Below, in pieces: positions 36,865 to 45,861 of a DNA stretch of 64,000 nt. Source of the stretch: Roseitranquillus sp963709765 (lineage in GTDB: Bacteria > Pseudomonadota > Alphaproteobacteria > Rhodobacterales > Rhodobacteraceae); assembly GCA_963709765.1 (NCBI GenBank), contig CAVPXL010000013.1, positions 1 through 64,000 on the forward strand, given 5' to 3'. The notes below the pieces were generated by a model. It did not search any database, was not told the origin of the DNA, and was given only the letters and a program-made list of their open reading frames with translations. A program made the position numbers and the translations under genes. The first letter of the stretch is position 1, and the number at the start of each line of letters is the position of its first letter.

Positions 36865-37421
36865 CACTGCGTCTCTTCGCCGGGATCGGCACGGTCGGGC
36901 ACGTAGCCCCGTGGCGGGAGGTGGCGCCCCTTGAGCCGCAGGATATCGCGGCAGAGCTCGGCGCTGGCCTGCAGCAGCATCAGGAATATGCCGCTCATCA
37001 TCACGGTCTTGATCGGCCACATGTAGGGCCGCCACGCGGTGCGGCTGCGCTCGCCGTACTCGATCGAATAGCTGGTCGACAGGAACCCGCCGTAGAGCAG
37101 CACCCCGAGGTAGAAGAGCAGGAACATCACGCTGAAGGCGTCCACGGCGGCCTTGGTGCGGTCCGACCATCCGCCATAGACGAGGTCCATCCGCACGTTG
37201 GAGCCGAGCTGGATCGAATAGGCGCCGCCGAGGATGAAGTAGGCCATCATCGTGAACTGCGCCATTTCCAGCGTCCAGAGCGACGGCAGGAAGAAGGTCT
37301 TGGAGATCGACGACCACGCAAGGATGCCGATCATGGCGAAGACGAGGTACATGGCGAAGCGGCCGACGCGGTAGTTGAACGCGTCGACGCGCCGGACGTA
37401 ACCCTCCATGAAGGTTAGCAT
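36864..37421 (-). CDS. dctQ: TRAP transporter small permease DctQ
   Basis: About 185 residues with four membrane segments and the DctQ pattern (TLEMAQFTMMAYFILGGAYS, LGSNVRMDLVYGGWS). It bridges DctP and DctM. I use ATG 37421; ATG 37409, four codons later, is equally possible, and neither has a strong ribosome site. First gene of the leftward TRAP operon. Confidence 0.88.
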   Translation of the reverse strand: MLTFMEGYVRRVDAFNYRVGRFAMYLVFAMIGILAWSSISKTFFLPSLWTLEMAQFTMMAYFILGGAYSIQLGSNVRMDLVYGGWSDRTKAAVDAFSVMFLLFYLGVLLYGGFLSTSYSIEYGERSRTAWRPYMWPIKTVMMSGIFLMLLQASAELCRDILRLKGRHLPPRGYVPDRADPGEETQ

Positions 37422-37727
37422 CCGCGGTCGTTTTCGTTTGCCATCACCGCTCCGTCCCGTCCCGTCGCGAGCGTCCGGCATGGGCGCGCGGGTGTCAACC
37501 GGCGCTCGGGCAATCCCGGCGCGGCGCAGCCGGTTCAGGCGGCATCGCGCGTCGGCGGTCCGGCTGCGGCACGGCGCGCAGAACGCCCAGGCGGGCGTGC
37601 TGGTCTTCGACGGCATGAGGCCGCGATATCGACAGCGCGCGATGGCGTGCGCGCCGTGATTCCACGCGCGGCCGAAGACCCGGGCGTGGCGCGAACCGCA
37701 TGTGCGCTGATCGCAGCCGGCCGAGGT
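37422..37727. other. Non-coding gap between Fe-ADH and TRAP genes
   Basis: About 306 nt without a supportable gene. It should carry the dctQMP promoter. I see a small dyad, GCGCGC-GATGGCGT-GCGCGC near 37637-37656, and otherwise GC-rich sequence. Short open frames here have codon usage and composition unlike real genes. Confidence 0.5.
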
Positions 37728-38879
37728 TCAGACGGCGAGACACTCGCGGAAGAGGGCCCGCACGTTCTCCTGTGTGAGCGCGACCGGATTGCCGCCACAG
37801 GAGGGGTCGCGCAGGGCCATGGCCACCAGGTCGTCGAGGCGGGTGTCGTCGATGCCCATCTCGGCCAGGTTTGCGGGGATGCCCATCCTGTCGTTGAGGT
37901 CGAGCGCGAAGGCGTAGAAGCCGTCGAAGCCGCCGCCGATGCCCAGATAGTCGGCCGCGCGCGACAGCCGTTCCTCGACCTCTGGCCGGTTGAGACGCAG
38001 GACGGCGGGCATCACGACCGCGTTCGTGGTGCCGTGATGGGTGTTGTAGACCGCGCCAATCGGGTGGCTCAGCGCGTGGATGGCGCCGAGGCCCTTCTGG
38101 AACGCGACGGCGCCCATCATGGCGGCGGCCATCATCTGCGACCGGGCCTCGATGTCCTGGCCGTCGGCATGGGCGCGCGGCAGGTAATCCTTGACCAGGC
38201 GCATCCCCTCCAGCGCGATCCCGGCGCTCATCGGATGAAAGTGCGGAGAGCAATAGGCTTCGAGGCAATGGGCGAAGGCATCCATGCCCGTGCCTGCGGT
38301 CAGTGCGGGGGGCATCCCGACAGTCAGTTCGGGGTCGGCGATCACCACCGTGGGCAGAACCCTGGGGTGGAAGATGATCTTCTTCTCGTGCGTAAGCGAG
38401 TTGGTGATGACGCTGGCACGCCCGACCTCGGAGCCGGTCCCGGCGGTTGTGGGCACGGCGACGATCGGCGCGATCGCGTCGGCGTCGGCGCGGGTCCACC
38501 AATCGCCCACGTCCTCGAAATCCCAGATCGGGCGCGACTGACCGGCCATGAACGCGATCATCTTGCCCAGATCGAGGCCCGAGCCGCCCCCGAAGGCGAT
38601 CACGCCGTCATGGCCGCCGTCGCGGTAGGCCCTCACCCCCGCTTCGAGGTTCAGCTCGTTGGGGTTCGGGTCCACCTCGGCGAAGAGGGCCCGCCCGAGG
38701 CCCGCCGCGTCGAGGATGTCGAGCGCGTTCTGCGTCACGTCCATTCCGGCAAGACCGCGGTCGGTGACCAGCAGCGGACGCTTGATGCCCGTCTCGGCGC
38801 AGGCGCCCGTCAGTTCGGTGATGCGCCCGGCGCCGAAGCGGATCTGCGTGGGATAGGTCCAGTTGCCGGTCGGGCTCAT
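37728..38879 (-). CDS. Iron-containing alcohol dehydrogenase
   Basis: A 383-residue group III alcohol dehydrogenase. NAD-binding GGGSGLDLGK is near residue 97, VPTTAGTGSEV at 142-152, and metal ligands are Asp200 and His204 (GMDAFAHCLE), His268 (IHALSHPIG) and His282 (THHGTTNAV). It oxidises a primary alcohol group to an aldehyde. The start overlaps the aldehyde dehydrogenase stop as ATGA, which implies sequential chemistry: alcohol to aldehyde to acid. With the ligase upstream, a gamma-glutamylated amino alcohol is a plausible substrate (inference). Confidence 0.92.
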   Translation of the reverse strand: MSPTGNWTYPTQIRFGAGRITELTGACAETGIKRPLLVTDRGLAGMDVTQNALDILDAAGLGRALFAEVDPNPNELNLEAGVRAYRDGGHDGVIAFGGGSGLDLGKMIAFMAGQSRPIWDFEDVGDWWTRADADAIAPIVAVPTTAGTGSEVGRASVITNSLTHEKKIIFHPRVLPTVVIADPELTVGMPPALTAGTGMDAFAHCLEAYCSPHFHPMSAGIALEGMRLVKDYLPRAHADGQDIEARSQMMAAAMMGAVAFQKGLGAIHALSHPIGAVYNTHHGTTNAVVMPAVLRLNRPEVEERLSRAADYLGIGGGFDGFYAFALDLNDRMGIPANLAEMGIDDTRLDDLVAMALRDPSCGGNPVALTQENVRALFRECLAV

Positions 38880-40258
38880 GAGGTGACCTTCTTGAGGTGG
38901 TAGGATTTGGGGCGCGTCAGGTTGTGGTAGCCGATGACGCCGAGCGCGCCGCCGCGGCCCGTGTGCTTGCAGCCGGTCCAGCACAGCGCGGGGTCGAGAT
39001 AGTCGGCGCGGTTCTGGAAGATCGTTCCGAACTCGAGCCCGGCGCCGAGCCGTTCGGCACGCTCGCTGTCGGCGGTCCAGAGCGAGGCGGTCAGCCCATA
39101 GGGGCTGTCGTTCATCAGGCGCACCGCCTCGTCGTCGTCGTCGACCGCCATGATGCCGACCACGGGGCCGAAACTCTCTTCGCGCATCACGTCCATCTCG
39201 TGGGTGACGCCGGTCAGGATCTGCGGCGACAGGTAGGTGCCGCCGTCGTCGGCCGGCTGTTTCGGCAGGTGCACGGTGGCCCCGGCCGAAACGGCCGCAT
39301 CGATCTGCGCCCGTACCGCGTCGGCGAAGCGGCGATGTGCCATCGGCCCGAGCGTCGTCTCCGGGTCGAACGGGTTGCCGAGCCTGAGCTTGCCCGCCTC
39401 GGCCACGGCCGCCGCCACGAAGGCGTCGTGATGGCGGCGGTGGACGTAGATCCGCTCGATCCCGCAGCAGCACTGGCCGGAATTGAACATCGCCGCGTCG
39501 ACGAGCGTGGCGACCGCCGCGTCCAGATCGGCGTCCTCCGTGACATAACCGGGATCCTTGCCGCCGAGTTCGAGCCCGAGCGAGGTGAAGGTGCCGGCCG
39601 CCGCCCGCTCGATCGCCTGCCCGCCGCCGACCGAGCCGGTGAAGTTGACGAACCCGAAGGCGCCCGCCCCGATCAGCGCGCTGGTGGTGTCGTGGTCGAG
39701 GAACGCGTTCTGGAACACGTCCTCCGGCATTCCGGCCTCGACGAAGGCCCGCACCATCCGCTCACCCACCAGAAGTGTCTGGGTCGCGTGTTTCAGGACC
39801 ACCGCGTTGCCGGCGATCAGCGCGGGCGCGACGGTGTTGATCGCCGTCATGTAGGGATAGTTCCACGGCGCCACGACCAGGACGACGCCGTGGGGCTCGC
39901 GCTTGATCAGCCGGCGGAAGGTCGCGTCGTCGCTGACCTCCAGCGGCGCCAGCGCCGCCTCGGCGATGGACGCCATGTGCTCGGCGCGCTCCCGGACGCC
40001 GCCGAACTCGCCGCCGAAACGCACGGGGCGGCCCATCATCGAGGCCAGCTCCGGCACGATCTCGTCGTTCATCTCCCCGAGCCGCGTCACGCCGGCGCGA
40101 ACCAGCGCGATCCGCTCCGACAGAGGCCGCGCGGCCCAGTCGCGCTGGGCCTTGCGGGCGCGCGCGACCACCGCTTCGGCGGCGTCGGGCGACAGGGCGG
40201 GGCGCTCGGCGAAGACCGATCCGTCGATCGGCGAGATGCATTTCAGGATCGTCGTCAT
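38876..40258 (-). CDS. Aldehyde dehydrogenase family protein
   Basis: A 460-residue NAD(P)-dependent aldehyde dehydrogenase. PWNYPYMTAINTVAPALIAGN forms the cofactor site. General base Glu230 is in LELGGKD and the nucleophile, probably Cys264, in NSGQCCCG. EESFGPVVGIM and NDSPYGLTAS are typical. Length is slightly short for the family, with a compact C-terminus. It lies between the glutamine-synthetase-like ligase (11 nt upstream) and the Fe-alcohol dehydrogenase (4-nt overlap), so the three are one operon. Confidence 0.93.
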   Translation of the reverse strand: MTTILKCISPIDGSVFAERPALSPDAAEAVVARARKAQRDWAARPLSERIALVRAGVTRLGEMNDEIVPELASMMGRPVRFGGEFGGVRERAEHMASIAEAALAPLEVSDDATFRRLIKREPHGVVLVVAPWNYPYMTAINTVAPALIAGNAVVLKHATQTLLVGERMVRAFVEAGMPEDVFQNAFLDHDTTSALIGAGAFGFVNFTGSVGGGQAIERAAAGTFTSLGLELGGKDPGYVTEDADLDAAVATLVDAAMFNSGQCCCGIERIYVHRRHHDAFVAAAVAEAGKLRLGNPFDPETTLGPMAHRRFADAVRAQIDAAVSAGATVHLPKQPADDGGTYLSPQILTGVTHEMDVMREESFGPVVGIMAVDDDDEAVRLMNDSPYGLTASLWTADSERAERLGAGLEFGTIFQNRADYLDPALCWTGCKHTGRGGALGVIGYHNLTRPKSYHLKKVTS

Positions 40259-40269
40259 TGGAGGGGTCC

Positions 40270-41637
40270 TCAGCAGAGTTCGAAGCCGCGCGCGATTTCC
40301 CAGTCGGTCACGGCGGAGTCAAACGCTTCCTGCTCCCACTCGGCGGCGCGGACGTAATGATCGACGACCTCGTCGCCCATGGCGGCGCGCAGCATCGCCG
40401 AGCCGCGGAGGGTTTCCGTAGCGTCGCGAAGGATGTGGGGGATGTGGCCGGCCTCGGTCGCACCCTCGTAGGCATCGCCGCTGATGGCGGGCGGCAGCGC
40501 CAGCCCTTCCTCAAGCCCCGCGATTCCCGCAGCGAGCATCCCGGCGATCGCCAGATAGGGGTTCATGTCCGATCCGCCGATGCGGCATTCCACGCGAACG
40601 CCGGGCGTGTCCTCGCCGACGAGCCGGAACCCCGCGGTGCGGTTGTCGACCGACCAGACCGTGCGCGTCGGCGCGAACGTCCCCTTGCGGAACCGCTTGT
40701 AGGAGTTGACGTAGGGCGCCCAGAAATAGGTGATTTCGGGCGCGTGCCGCAGCAGGCCGGCCATGAAGGCGCGGCCCTCCGCCGAGAGCCCGTGTTCGGC
40801 GCCTTCCTCGTGGAAGGCCGAGCGTCCGTCGCGCGCGAGCGAGATGTGGACATGGCTGGCGCTGCCGACCTTGTCCGACCGCCACTTGGGCAGGAAGCTC
40901 GCCGTCGCGCCACCGGCCCAGGCGATCTCCTTGGCGGCGTGCTTGGCGATGGTGTGGTAGTCGGCCGAAAGGATGCCCTCTCCGTAGCGGATGTTCAGCT
41001 CCGCCTGGCCGGTCTCGGCCTCGCCCTTGGTGCCCTCGACCGGGATGCCCGCGCCGACCAGGTGGTTGCGCAGGGGGCGCAGGATCGCCTCTTCCTTGGT
41101 CGTCTGGAAGATGTGGTAGTCTTCGTTGTAGCCCGAGATCGGCGTCAACTCGCGAAAGCCGCGCGCGCGGATCTCGTCGGCCGTTCCCTTGAAGAGGAAG
41201 AACTCCAGCTCCGTCGCCATGCGCGCCGAGAACCCCATCTCTTCCAGCCGGTCGAGCTGTCGCTGCAACATCGCGCGGGGCGAATGCGGCACGGGCTCGT
41301 GGCTGTGGTGGTCGAGCACGTCACAGAGAACAATTGCCGTCGCCGGCAGCCAAGGCGCGCGGCGCAGCGTCGAAAGGTCGGGCCGCATGACGTAGTCGCC
41401 ATACCCCGCCTGCCAGCTGGTTGCGGCGTAGCCATCGACCGTGTGCATCGCCAGGTCTGTCGCGAGCAGGTAGTTGCAGCAGTGGCTCTCCTCGTGGCCG
41501 CTCTCGAGGAAATGCCGCACGTGCAGGCGCTTGCCCATCAGGCGGCCCTGCATGTCGACCATGCAGACGAGGACGGTGTCGATCTCGTCCGCCGCCGCGG
41601 CCTTTTTCAGCTCGTCGAACGTCAGATTGCCCAGCAT
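40270..41637 (-). CDS. Glutamine-synthetase-like gamma-glutamyl-amine ligase
   Basis: A 455-residue member of the glutamine synthetase fold. It has ATELEFFLF (metal site), SHVHISL, the ATP-site region GTFAPTRTVWSVDNRTAGFRL and NPYLAIAGMLAAG. The adenylylation-site loop of housekeeping GlnA is not evident. Members beside dehydrogenases usually join glutamate to an amine (putrescine, ethanolamine, isopropylamine) rather than to ammonia. The following ALDH and Fe-ADH genes support an amine-degrading role. ATG 41637 follows GGGGG. Substrate unresolved. Confidence 0.88.
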   Translation of the reverse strand: MLGNLTFDELKKAAAADEIDTVLVCMVDMQGRLMGKRLHVRHFLESGHEESHCCNYLLATDLAMHTVDGYAATSWQAGYGDYVMRPDLSTLRRAPWLPATAIVLCDVLDHHSHEPVPHSPRAMLQRQLDRLEEMGFSARMATELEFFLFKGTADEIRARGFRELTPISGYNEDYHIFQTTKEEAILRPLRNHLVGAGIPVEGTKGEAETGQAELNIRYGEGILSADYHTIAKHAAKEIAWAGGATASFLPKWRSDKVGSASHVHISLARDGRSAFHEEGAEHGLSAEGRAFMAGLLRHAPEITYFWAPYVNSYKRFRKGTFAPTRTVWSVDNRTAGFRLVGEDTPGVRVECRIGGSDMNPYLAIAGMLAAGIAGLEEGLALPPAISGDAYEGATEAGHIPHILRDATETLRGSAMLRAAMGDEVVDHYVRAAEWEQEAFDSAVTDWEIARGFELC

Positions 41638-41801
41638 GTATTCCCCCGGTCTGTCCCGCGCGCACCGTATGCGCAGCGCGACAGGAAAGGCCAGAGGACC
41701 CGCGATGAGCGTGGGGCGGAAGGGCCGGCGCGGAATGTTCCGTGCCGGCCACGCCCGGTCGAGCGGCTCCCGTCAGGGGGCTTGAGATCGGGCGTTCTCC
41801 C

Positions 41802-42698
41802 TCAGAAGTAGGAGCGCACTAGGGCGCCCGAGATCAGCGTCCAGCCATCGGCCACGACGAAGAACGCCAGCTTGAACGGCAGCGACACGATCGCCGGCGG
41901 CACCATCATCATGCCCATCGACATCAGGATCGCCGCGACGACCAGATCGATGATCAGGAACGGCAGGAAGATCAGGAATCCGATCTCGAACGCGCGCTCG
42001 ATCTCGCTGAGCAGGAAGGACGGGATCAGCACCGAAAGCGGTGCGCCCTCGTCGAACATCGGCGGCTCGGGACGCAGCGAGGCGAGGCTTTCGAACGTGT
42101 CCACCTCGACACGGTTCATCATGAAGCCGCGGAAGGGCTCCAGGGCACGGCCGAAGGCGGTCTCGGTATCGATTGCGCCTGAGATCAGCGGCTCCACTCC
42201 CTGGGTCCACGCCTCGGTCAGCACCGGGTCCATCACGAAGTAGGTCAGGAACAGCGCCAGGCTGACGATCAGCATGTTCGGCGGTGATTGCTGCAGGCCG
42301 ATGCCCTGGCGCAGGATCGACAGGACGGTGACGATGAACGGAAAGCAGGTGACCATGATCGCAAGACCCGGCGCCAGGCTCAGCAGCGTGACCAGCACGA
42401 GAAGCTGGATCGAGCGCGCCGCCATCGAGCCGTCGTCGCCGAGGTCGAGCGTCAGTTCCTGAGCCGAGGCGCCGTGGGCGCCGAAGACCAGGACGAGCGT
42501 GACGATCAGGATCGGCAGAACGGGCCGCAGCCACGCCTGGACCGACCACCCGCCCAGCGTCATCGCCGTGAGGGTGAGATTGTCGGCCTCGCACCGGGTC
42601 CGCGCCTCGCGGGCAAAGACCAGACGGTAGAGGCGGAAGGCGCCTTCTGCGCCGGCGTCCCGCGGGTTTTGTGCGGACGCGGGATTACGTTCTGTCAT
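41802..42698 (-). CDS. fliP: Flagellar export gate protein FliP
   Basis: A 298-residue core subunit of the type III export gate, with FliQ and FliR. Blocks LLVLVTLLSLAPGLAIMVTCF, ILRQGIGLQQSPPNMLIVSLA, LIPSFLLSEIERAFEIGFLI and MGMMMVPPAIVSLPFKLAFFV are diagnostic. The N-terminus from ATG 42698 is about 50 residues longer than usual. ATG 42563 would start close to the signal-like segment but has no ribosome site. Last of the leftward fliF-fliH-fliN-fliP genes. Confidence 0.95.
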   Translation of the reverse strand: MTERNPASAQNPRDAGAEGAFRLYRLVFAREARTRCEADNLTLTAMTLGGWSVQAWLRPVLPILIVTLVLVFGAHGASAQELTLDLGDDGSMAARSIQLLVLVTLLSLAPGLAIMVTCFPFIVTVLSILRQGIGLQQSPPNMLIVSLALFLTYFVMDPVLTEAWTQGVEPLISGAIDTETAFGRALEPFRGFMMNRVEVDTFESLASLRPEPPMFDEGAPLSVLIPSFLLSEIERAFEIGFLIFLPFLIIDLVVAAILMSMGMMMVPPAIVSLPFKLAFFVVADGWTLISGALVRSYF

Positions 42699-42716
42699 CC
42701 CCCTCGATCCTTTTGC

Positions 42717-43019
42717 TCAGAGGCCGTTCTTGAGGTCGGCTACCTCGATCAGGCGCACCGCAAGCTGGCCGGATTCGTCGCCCTCCATCTCCTGCAGTTC
42801 GCCCCGCGCGATCAGACGGTCGCCGACATAAAGCTCCACCGGATCCTCGACGCGGCGGTCCAGCGGCAGGACGGCATCGCTTTTCAGCCGCAGCAGATCG
42901 CGCACGAGCGGGCGCGCCTTGCCGACCGATACGGTGATCTCGATCGGCACCCGGGTGAAAGGATTGTCGCCGCTCAGTTCGTTGTCGGTATCAAGACCGT
43001 TCATCAGATCGTCAGGCAT
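42717..43019 (-). CDS. fliN: Flagellar motor switch protein FliN
   Basis: A 100-residue C-ring protein of the SpoA fold: RVPIEITVSVGKARPLVRDLLRL and EDPVELYVGDRLIARGEL are typical. It works in switching and in docking the FliH-FliI export complex. The start overlaps the fliH stop by 8 nt (ATGCCTGA). FliM and FliG, its usual C-ring partners, are not in the window. Confidence 0.92.
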   Translation of the reverse strand: MPDDLMNGLDTDNELSGDNPFTRVPIEITVSVGKARPLVRDLLRLKSDAVLPLDRRVEDPVELYVGDRLIARGELQEMEGDESGQLAVRLIEVADLKNGL

Positions 43020-43611
43020 GCGCCAGGCTCCTTTCATTGAGTTCTTCCACTGCCCCGAGGGCATTGCTGATCCGGGCGAGGACGCCCGAGAGGTCTATCA
43101 GCCGCTCCACCTTCCCCAGGCGGAGGTCGGCCTGTCCGGAGGTCAGGCTTTCGTCTTCGTCGATGGCCAGCGGGATCGGAGTCTCTTCACCGAGAATGGT
43201 CCGTAGCCTGTCCGCATCCTGTGGCGCCACCGCGACTCGCACGGCGATGTCGGCGGCTTCTTCGGCCAGTGGCGCGATTTCACGAAGAATCGCATGGCCC
43301 AGTGAATCAATCATGACCGCCGGAAGGATCGTCTCGAGCATCTCGCGCAGAAGCGGCTCGACGCCCTTCATCACGTGTGCCCGCGCCTCGTGGTAAGTGA
43401 AGGCGAGGTCCTGCAGGTGCTGTTCGAAGTCGGCGGTGATCCGGTTCTGGTCGGCCTCGGCGGCGGCGGCGGCCGCTTCCCAGCCCGAGCCGTATCCCGC
43501 CGAGTAGCCTTCCTGCCGGGCGGCCTCGACCTCCTCCGGGGAGAAGGTCGGGATCTTCGGTGCCGGCGTTGGCGGCGGCGCGTCGAAGCTTTCAAGGAAT
43601 GAGAAACCCAT
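43012..43611 (-). CDS. fliH: FliH-like flagellar export ATPase regulator
   Basis: A 199-residue protein between fliF and fliN. The N-terminus is Pro-rich (DAPPPTPAPKIPTFSPEEVEAARQEG) and contains GYSAGYGSGW, like the Gly-repeat segment of FliH. A long helical middle and an acidic C-terminal domain follow. FliH holds the ATPase FliI in check at the C ring. Sequence conservation is low, so the call depends on position and architecture. ATG overlaps the fliF stop by one base. Confidence 0.8.
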   Translation of the reverse strand: MGFSFLESFDAPPPTPAPKIPTFSPEEVEAARQEGYSAGYGSGWEAAAAAAEADQNRITADFEQHLQDLAFTYHEARAHVMKGVEPLLREMLETILPAVMIDSLGHAILREIAPLAEEAADIAVRVAVAPQDADRLRTILGEETPIPLAIDEDESLTSGQADLRLGKVERLIDLSGVLARISNALGAVEELNERSLAHA

Positions 43612-45260
43612 CAGGCACGCTCCCTTTCACCGTTTTCCATCCAGCTCCGCAGGACACCCACGGTTTCTTCCTGGCGCTCTTCGATCAGCCGCCGCAGGCG
43701 GGACACGGCGTCGGAATTGTCGCTCAGCGCCGGCAGGCCCGACCCGTCGAAGTCGATGTCGCCGACCACATTCATCGGCGCGGCGAAGCCTTCGTCGCCG
43801 AAGCCGTCCAGAGGCGGCAGGGCCGGGAAGGCGTCTTCGGCGTCGATCTCGGCGATCTCTCCGGTTCCGGACGATGCCTGATCGGCCGCGGCGGCTTCCT
43901 CACGCCGGTTGGCGAGGATCGGACGCACCACGAAGAGGCCCAGCGCCAGGACGACGAGCGCAAGGACCGCCAGCTGGATCAGGCTCATGACGTCGAGCGA
44001 AATACGCTCGCCCAGCGAGGAGCTGACCAGTGTGCCTTCGCTTCCCAGCGCCTGGAATTCCATCGTCTTGATGGTGATGATGTCGCCGCGCGCGGCGTCG
44101 TAGCCGACGGCCGACGAGACGAGCTCGCTCAGCGCGTTCAGCTCTTCCTCGCTGCGCGGGGTCCATTCGCTCTGACCATTGGGGCCCAGCGTGCGGATGC
44201 CGTCGACGAGCACTGCGACCGAGACGCGCTTGACGGCGCCAGGGGTGCGGAGGACCTCGCGCTGGGTCTCGCTGACTTCGAAGTTCGTCCGCTCGCGGGT
44301 TTCCGAATCCTGCGACGACGACTTGTTGCCATCAGAGGCGGCCTGGCCATCGGGAAGGTTGCTCGCGACCGTGACGCCGGCGGCGGTGTCGTTGGAACGC
44401 GAGCTGCGCTCTTCGGTATCGGTCGAGATGGCGACGCGGCCTTCGGGGTCGAAACGGCGTTCGACGATCGACTCGCGCTCTGTCACCGTCTCGACACTGA
44501 CTTCGACGACCGCGTTGCCGGCACCGACCCGCGCCTCGAGCAGACGCTCGACGTTCCGTTTCATGGCGGCCTGGCGATCGGCGGTCATGGCCGAGACCGA
44601 ATCGTCGTCGCCGTTCAGCACGACACCGTTGCGTCCGTCGATGATCGAAACGTCGGCGGCGGCGAGGCCGGAGACTGCGGAGGCGACGAGATACTTGAGC
44701 GCCTTGGCGTGTTCCTGGGTGAGCTTGCCGCCGGCCGGGGTGACGGTGACCGAGGCGGTTGGGTTCGTCTGGCGGCGGAACGGTGTGGCGCCCGGCGCCG
44801 CGATGTGCACCCGCGCGGCCCTCACGTTCGGGCTCGAGACGATCGTGCGCGCCAGCTCGCCTTCCTTCGCGCGCCAGTAGGCGGCGTCGAACATCTGGCT
44901 GGTGGTGCCGAAGCCCGAGAGGGAGTCGAGCAGCTCGTAACCCTGGGCGCCGTTGGCCGGCAGTCCATCGCCCGCGAGCGTCATCCGAAGCTCGTCGCGG
45001 CGCGTGTCTTCCACGAAGATCGAAGAGCCGCGAACCTCGTACGCGACGCCGCGCTGTTCGAGGGCCGAGACAACCTCGCCGGCCGCGCTCGATTCCAGGC
45101 CCGAATAGAGAAGCGTCATGGAAGGCGCAGTGGCGAGGCGCGACAGGCCCAGCACCGCAAGAAACATTGCTGCGGTCGCCGCGATGATCACGACCCTGCG
45201 CTTGTTGTCCATCGAGGACCAGACCGACACGATTTGCTGCACGACGAACTCCAATTCCAT
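43611..45260 (-). CDS. fliF: Flagellar MS-ring protein FliF
   Basis: A 549-residue MS-ring protein. There are two membrane segments (about residues 24-44 and 445-470). The periplasmic ring-building motifs lie between them: LLYSGLESSAAGEVVSALEQ, AREGELARTIVSS-type (here KEGELARTIVSSPNVRAARVH) and QTNPTASVTVTPAGGKL. A cytoplasmic tail (RRLIEERQEETVGVLRSWM) binds FliG. ATG 45260 begins MELEFVVQQIVSVW; upstream codons are not family-like. It is divergent from fliL across about 107 nt holding a CtrA-like box. Confidence 0.96.
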   Translation of the reverse strand: MELEFVVQQIVSVWSSMDNKRRVVIIAATAAMFLAVLGLSRLATAPSMTLLYSGLESSAAGEVVSALEQRGVAYEVRGSSIFVEDTRRDELRMTLAGDGLPANGAQGYELLDSLSGFGTTSQMFDAAYWRAKEGELARTIVSSPNVRAARVHIAAPGATPFRRQTNPTASVTVTPAGGKLTQEHAKALKYLVASAVSGLAAADVSIIDGRNGVVLNGDDDSVSAMTADRQAAMKRNVERLLEARVGAGNAVVEVSVETVTERESIVERRFDPEGRVAISTDTEERSSRSNDTAAGVTVASNLPDGQAASDGNKSSSQDSETRERTNFEVSETQREVLRTPGAVKRVSVAVLVDGIRTLGPNGQSEWTPRSEEELNALSELVSSAVGYDAARGDIITIKTMEFQALGSEGTLVSSSLGERISLDVMSLIQLAVLALVVLALGLFVVRPILANRREEAAAADQASSGTGEIAEIDAEDAFPALPPLDGFGDEGFAAPMNVVGDIDFDGSGLPALSDNSDAVSRLRRLIEERQEETVGVLRSWMENGERERA

Positions 45261-45307
45261 GGGCGGGCTTCTGCCCCCGTCTCTGCGGCGGGTTTGGCAG
45301 GTGGCGC

Positions 45308-45322
45308 TTAACAACCCGTTAG
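45308..45322. promoter_or_regulatory. Possible CtrA-binding site between fliF and fliL
   Basis: TTAA-CAACCCG-TTAG matches TTAA-N7-TTAA with one mismatch, and lies 46-60 nt from both divergent starts, where it could serve the fliF and fliL operons together. It is the second such box in the flagellar locus. Confidence 0.5.
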
Positions 45323-45367
45323 CCATGGCAGGGCTATTGGAGGCCTCGAAACAAACGGGACGAAGCC

Positions 45368-45850
45368 ATGTCGACCACCGAAGCAGCTGAAGGGGACGTC
45401 GCGCCGCCGGCGTCAAAAAAGCCAATCATTCTTGGCGCAGTGCTGGCGCTCGTCCTGGGCGGCGGCGGGTTCTACACCGTGCAGTCCGGGATGATTCTGG
45501 GCAGCGAACCGATGCCGGATGTGACTGAGGAAGAGATCGCGGCGCTGCCGGACGTCTCCTTCGTCGAGGTCGATCCGCTGATCATCTCGCTCGGCAGAAA
45601 ATCGCAAAATCGGCACCTGCGCTTCCAGGCGCAGCTCGAGGTGGCCAGCGGCTACGAACACGAGGTCGAGTCGATGCTGCCGCGCGTGACCGATGTCCTG
45701 AACAGCTATCTGCGGGCGGTCGAGATTGCGGAACTCGAAGATCCGAACGCCCTGATCCGGCTGCGCGCGCAGATGCTGCGCCGGGTCCAGATCGTCACCG
45801 GCGAGGGGCGCGTGCGCGACCTTCTCGTCATGGAATTCGTACTGAACTGA
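45368..45850 (+). CDS. fliL: Flagellar basal body-associated protein FliL
   Basis: A 160-residue single-pass membrane protein: helix at about residues 18-42, then a periplasmic FliL domain (DVSFVEVDPLIISLGRKSQNRHLRFQ, ending VRDLLVMEFVLN). FliL surrounds the MotAB stator and raises torque. First gene of a rightward series, fliL, small membrane protein, motE, motA, 741-residue protein. Another FliL-domain protein is encoded at 55534-56097. Confidence 0.93.
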   Translation: MSTTEAAEGDVAPPASKKPIILGAVLALVLGGGGFYTVQSGMILGSEPMPDVTEEEIAALPDVSFVEVDPLIISLGRKSQNRHLRFQAQLEVASGYEHEVESMLPRVTDVLNSYLRAVEIAELEDPNALIRLRAQMLRRVQIVTGEGRVRDLLVMEFVLN

Positions 45851-45861
45851 GGAGGCAGACC

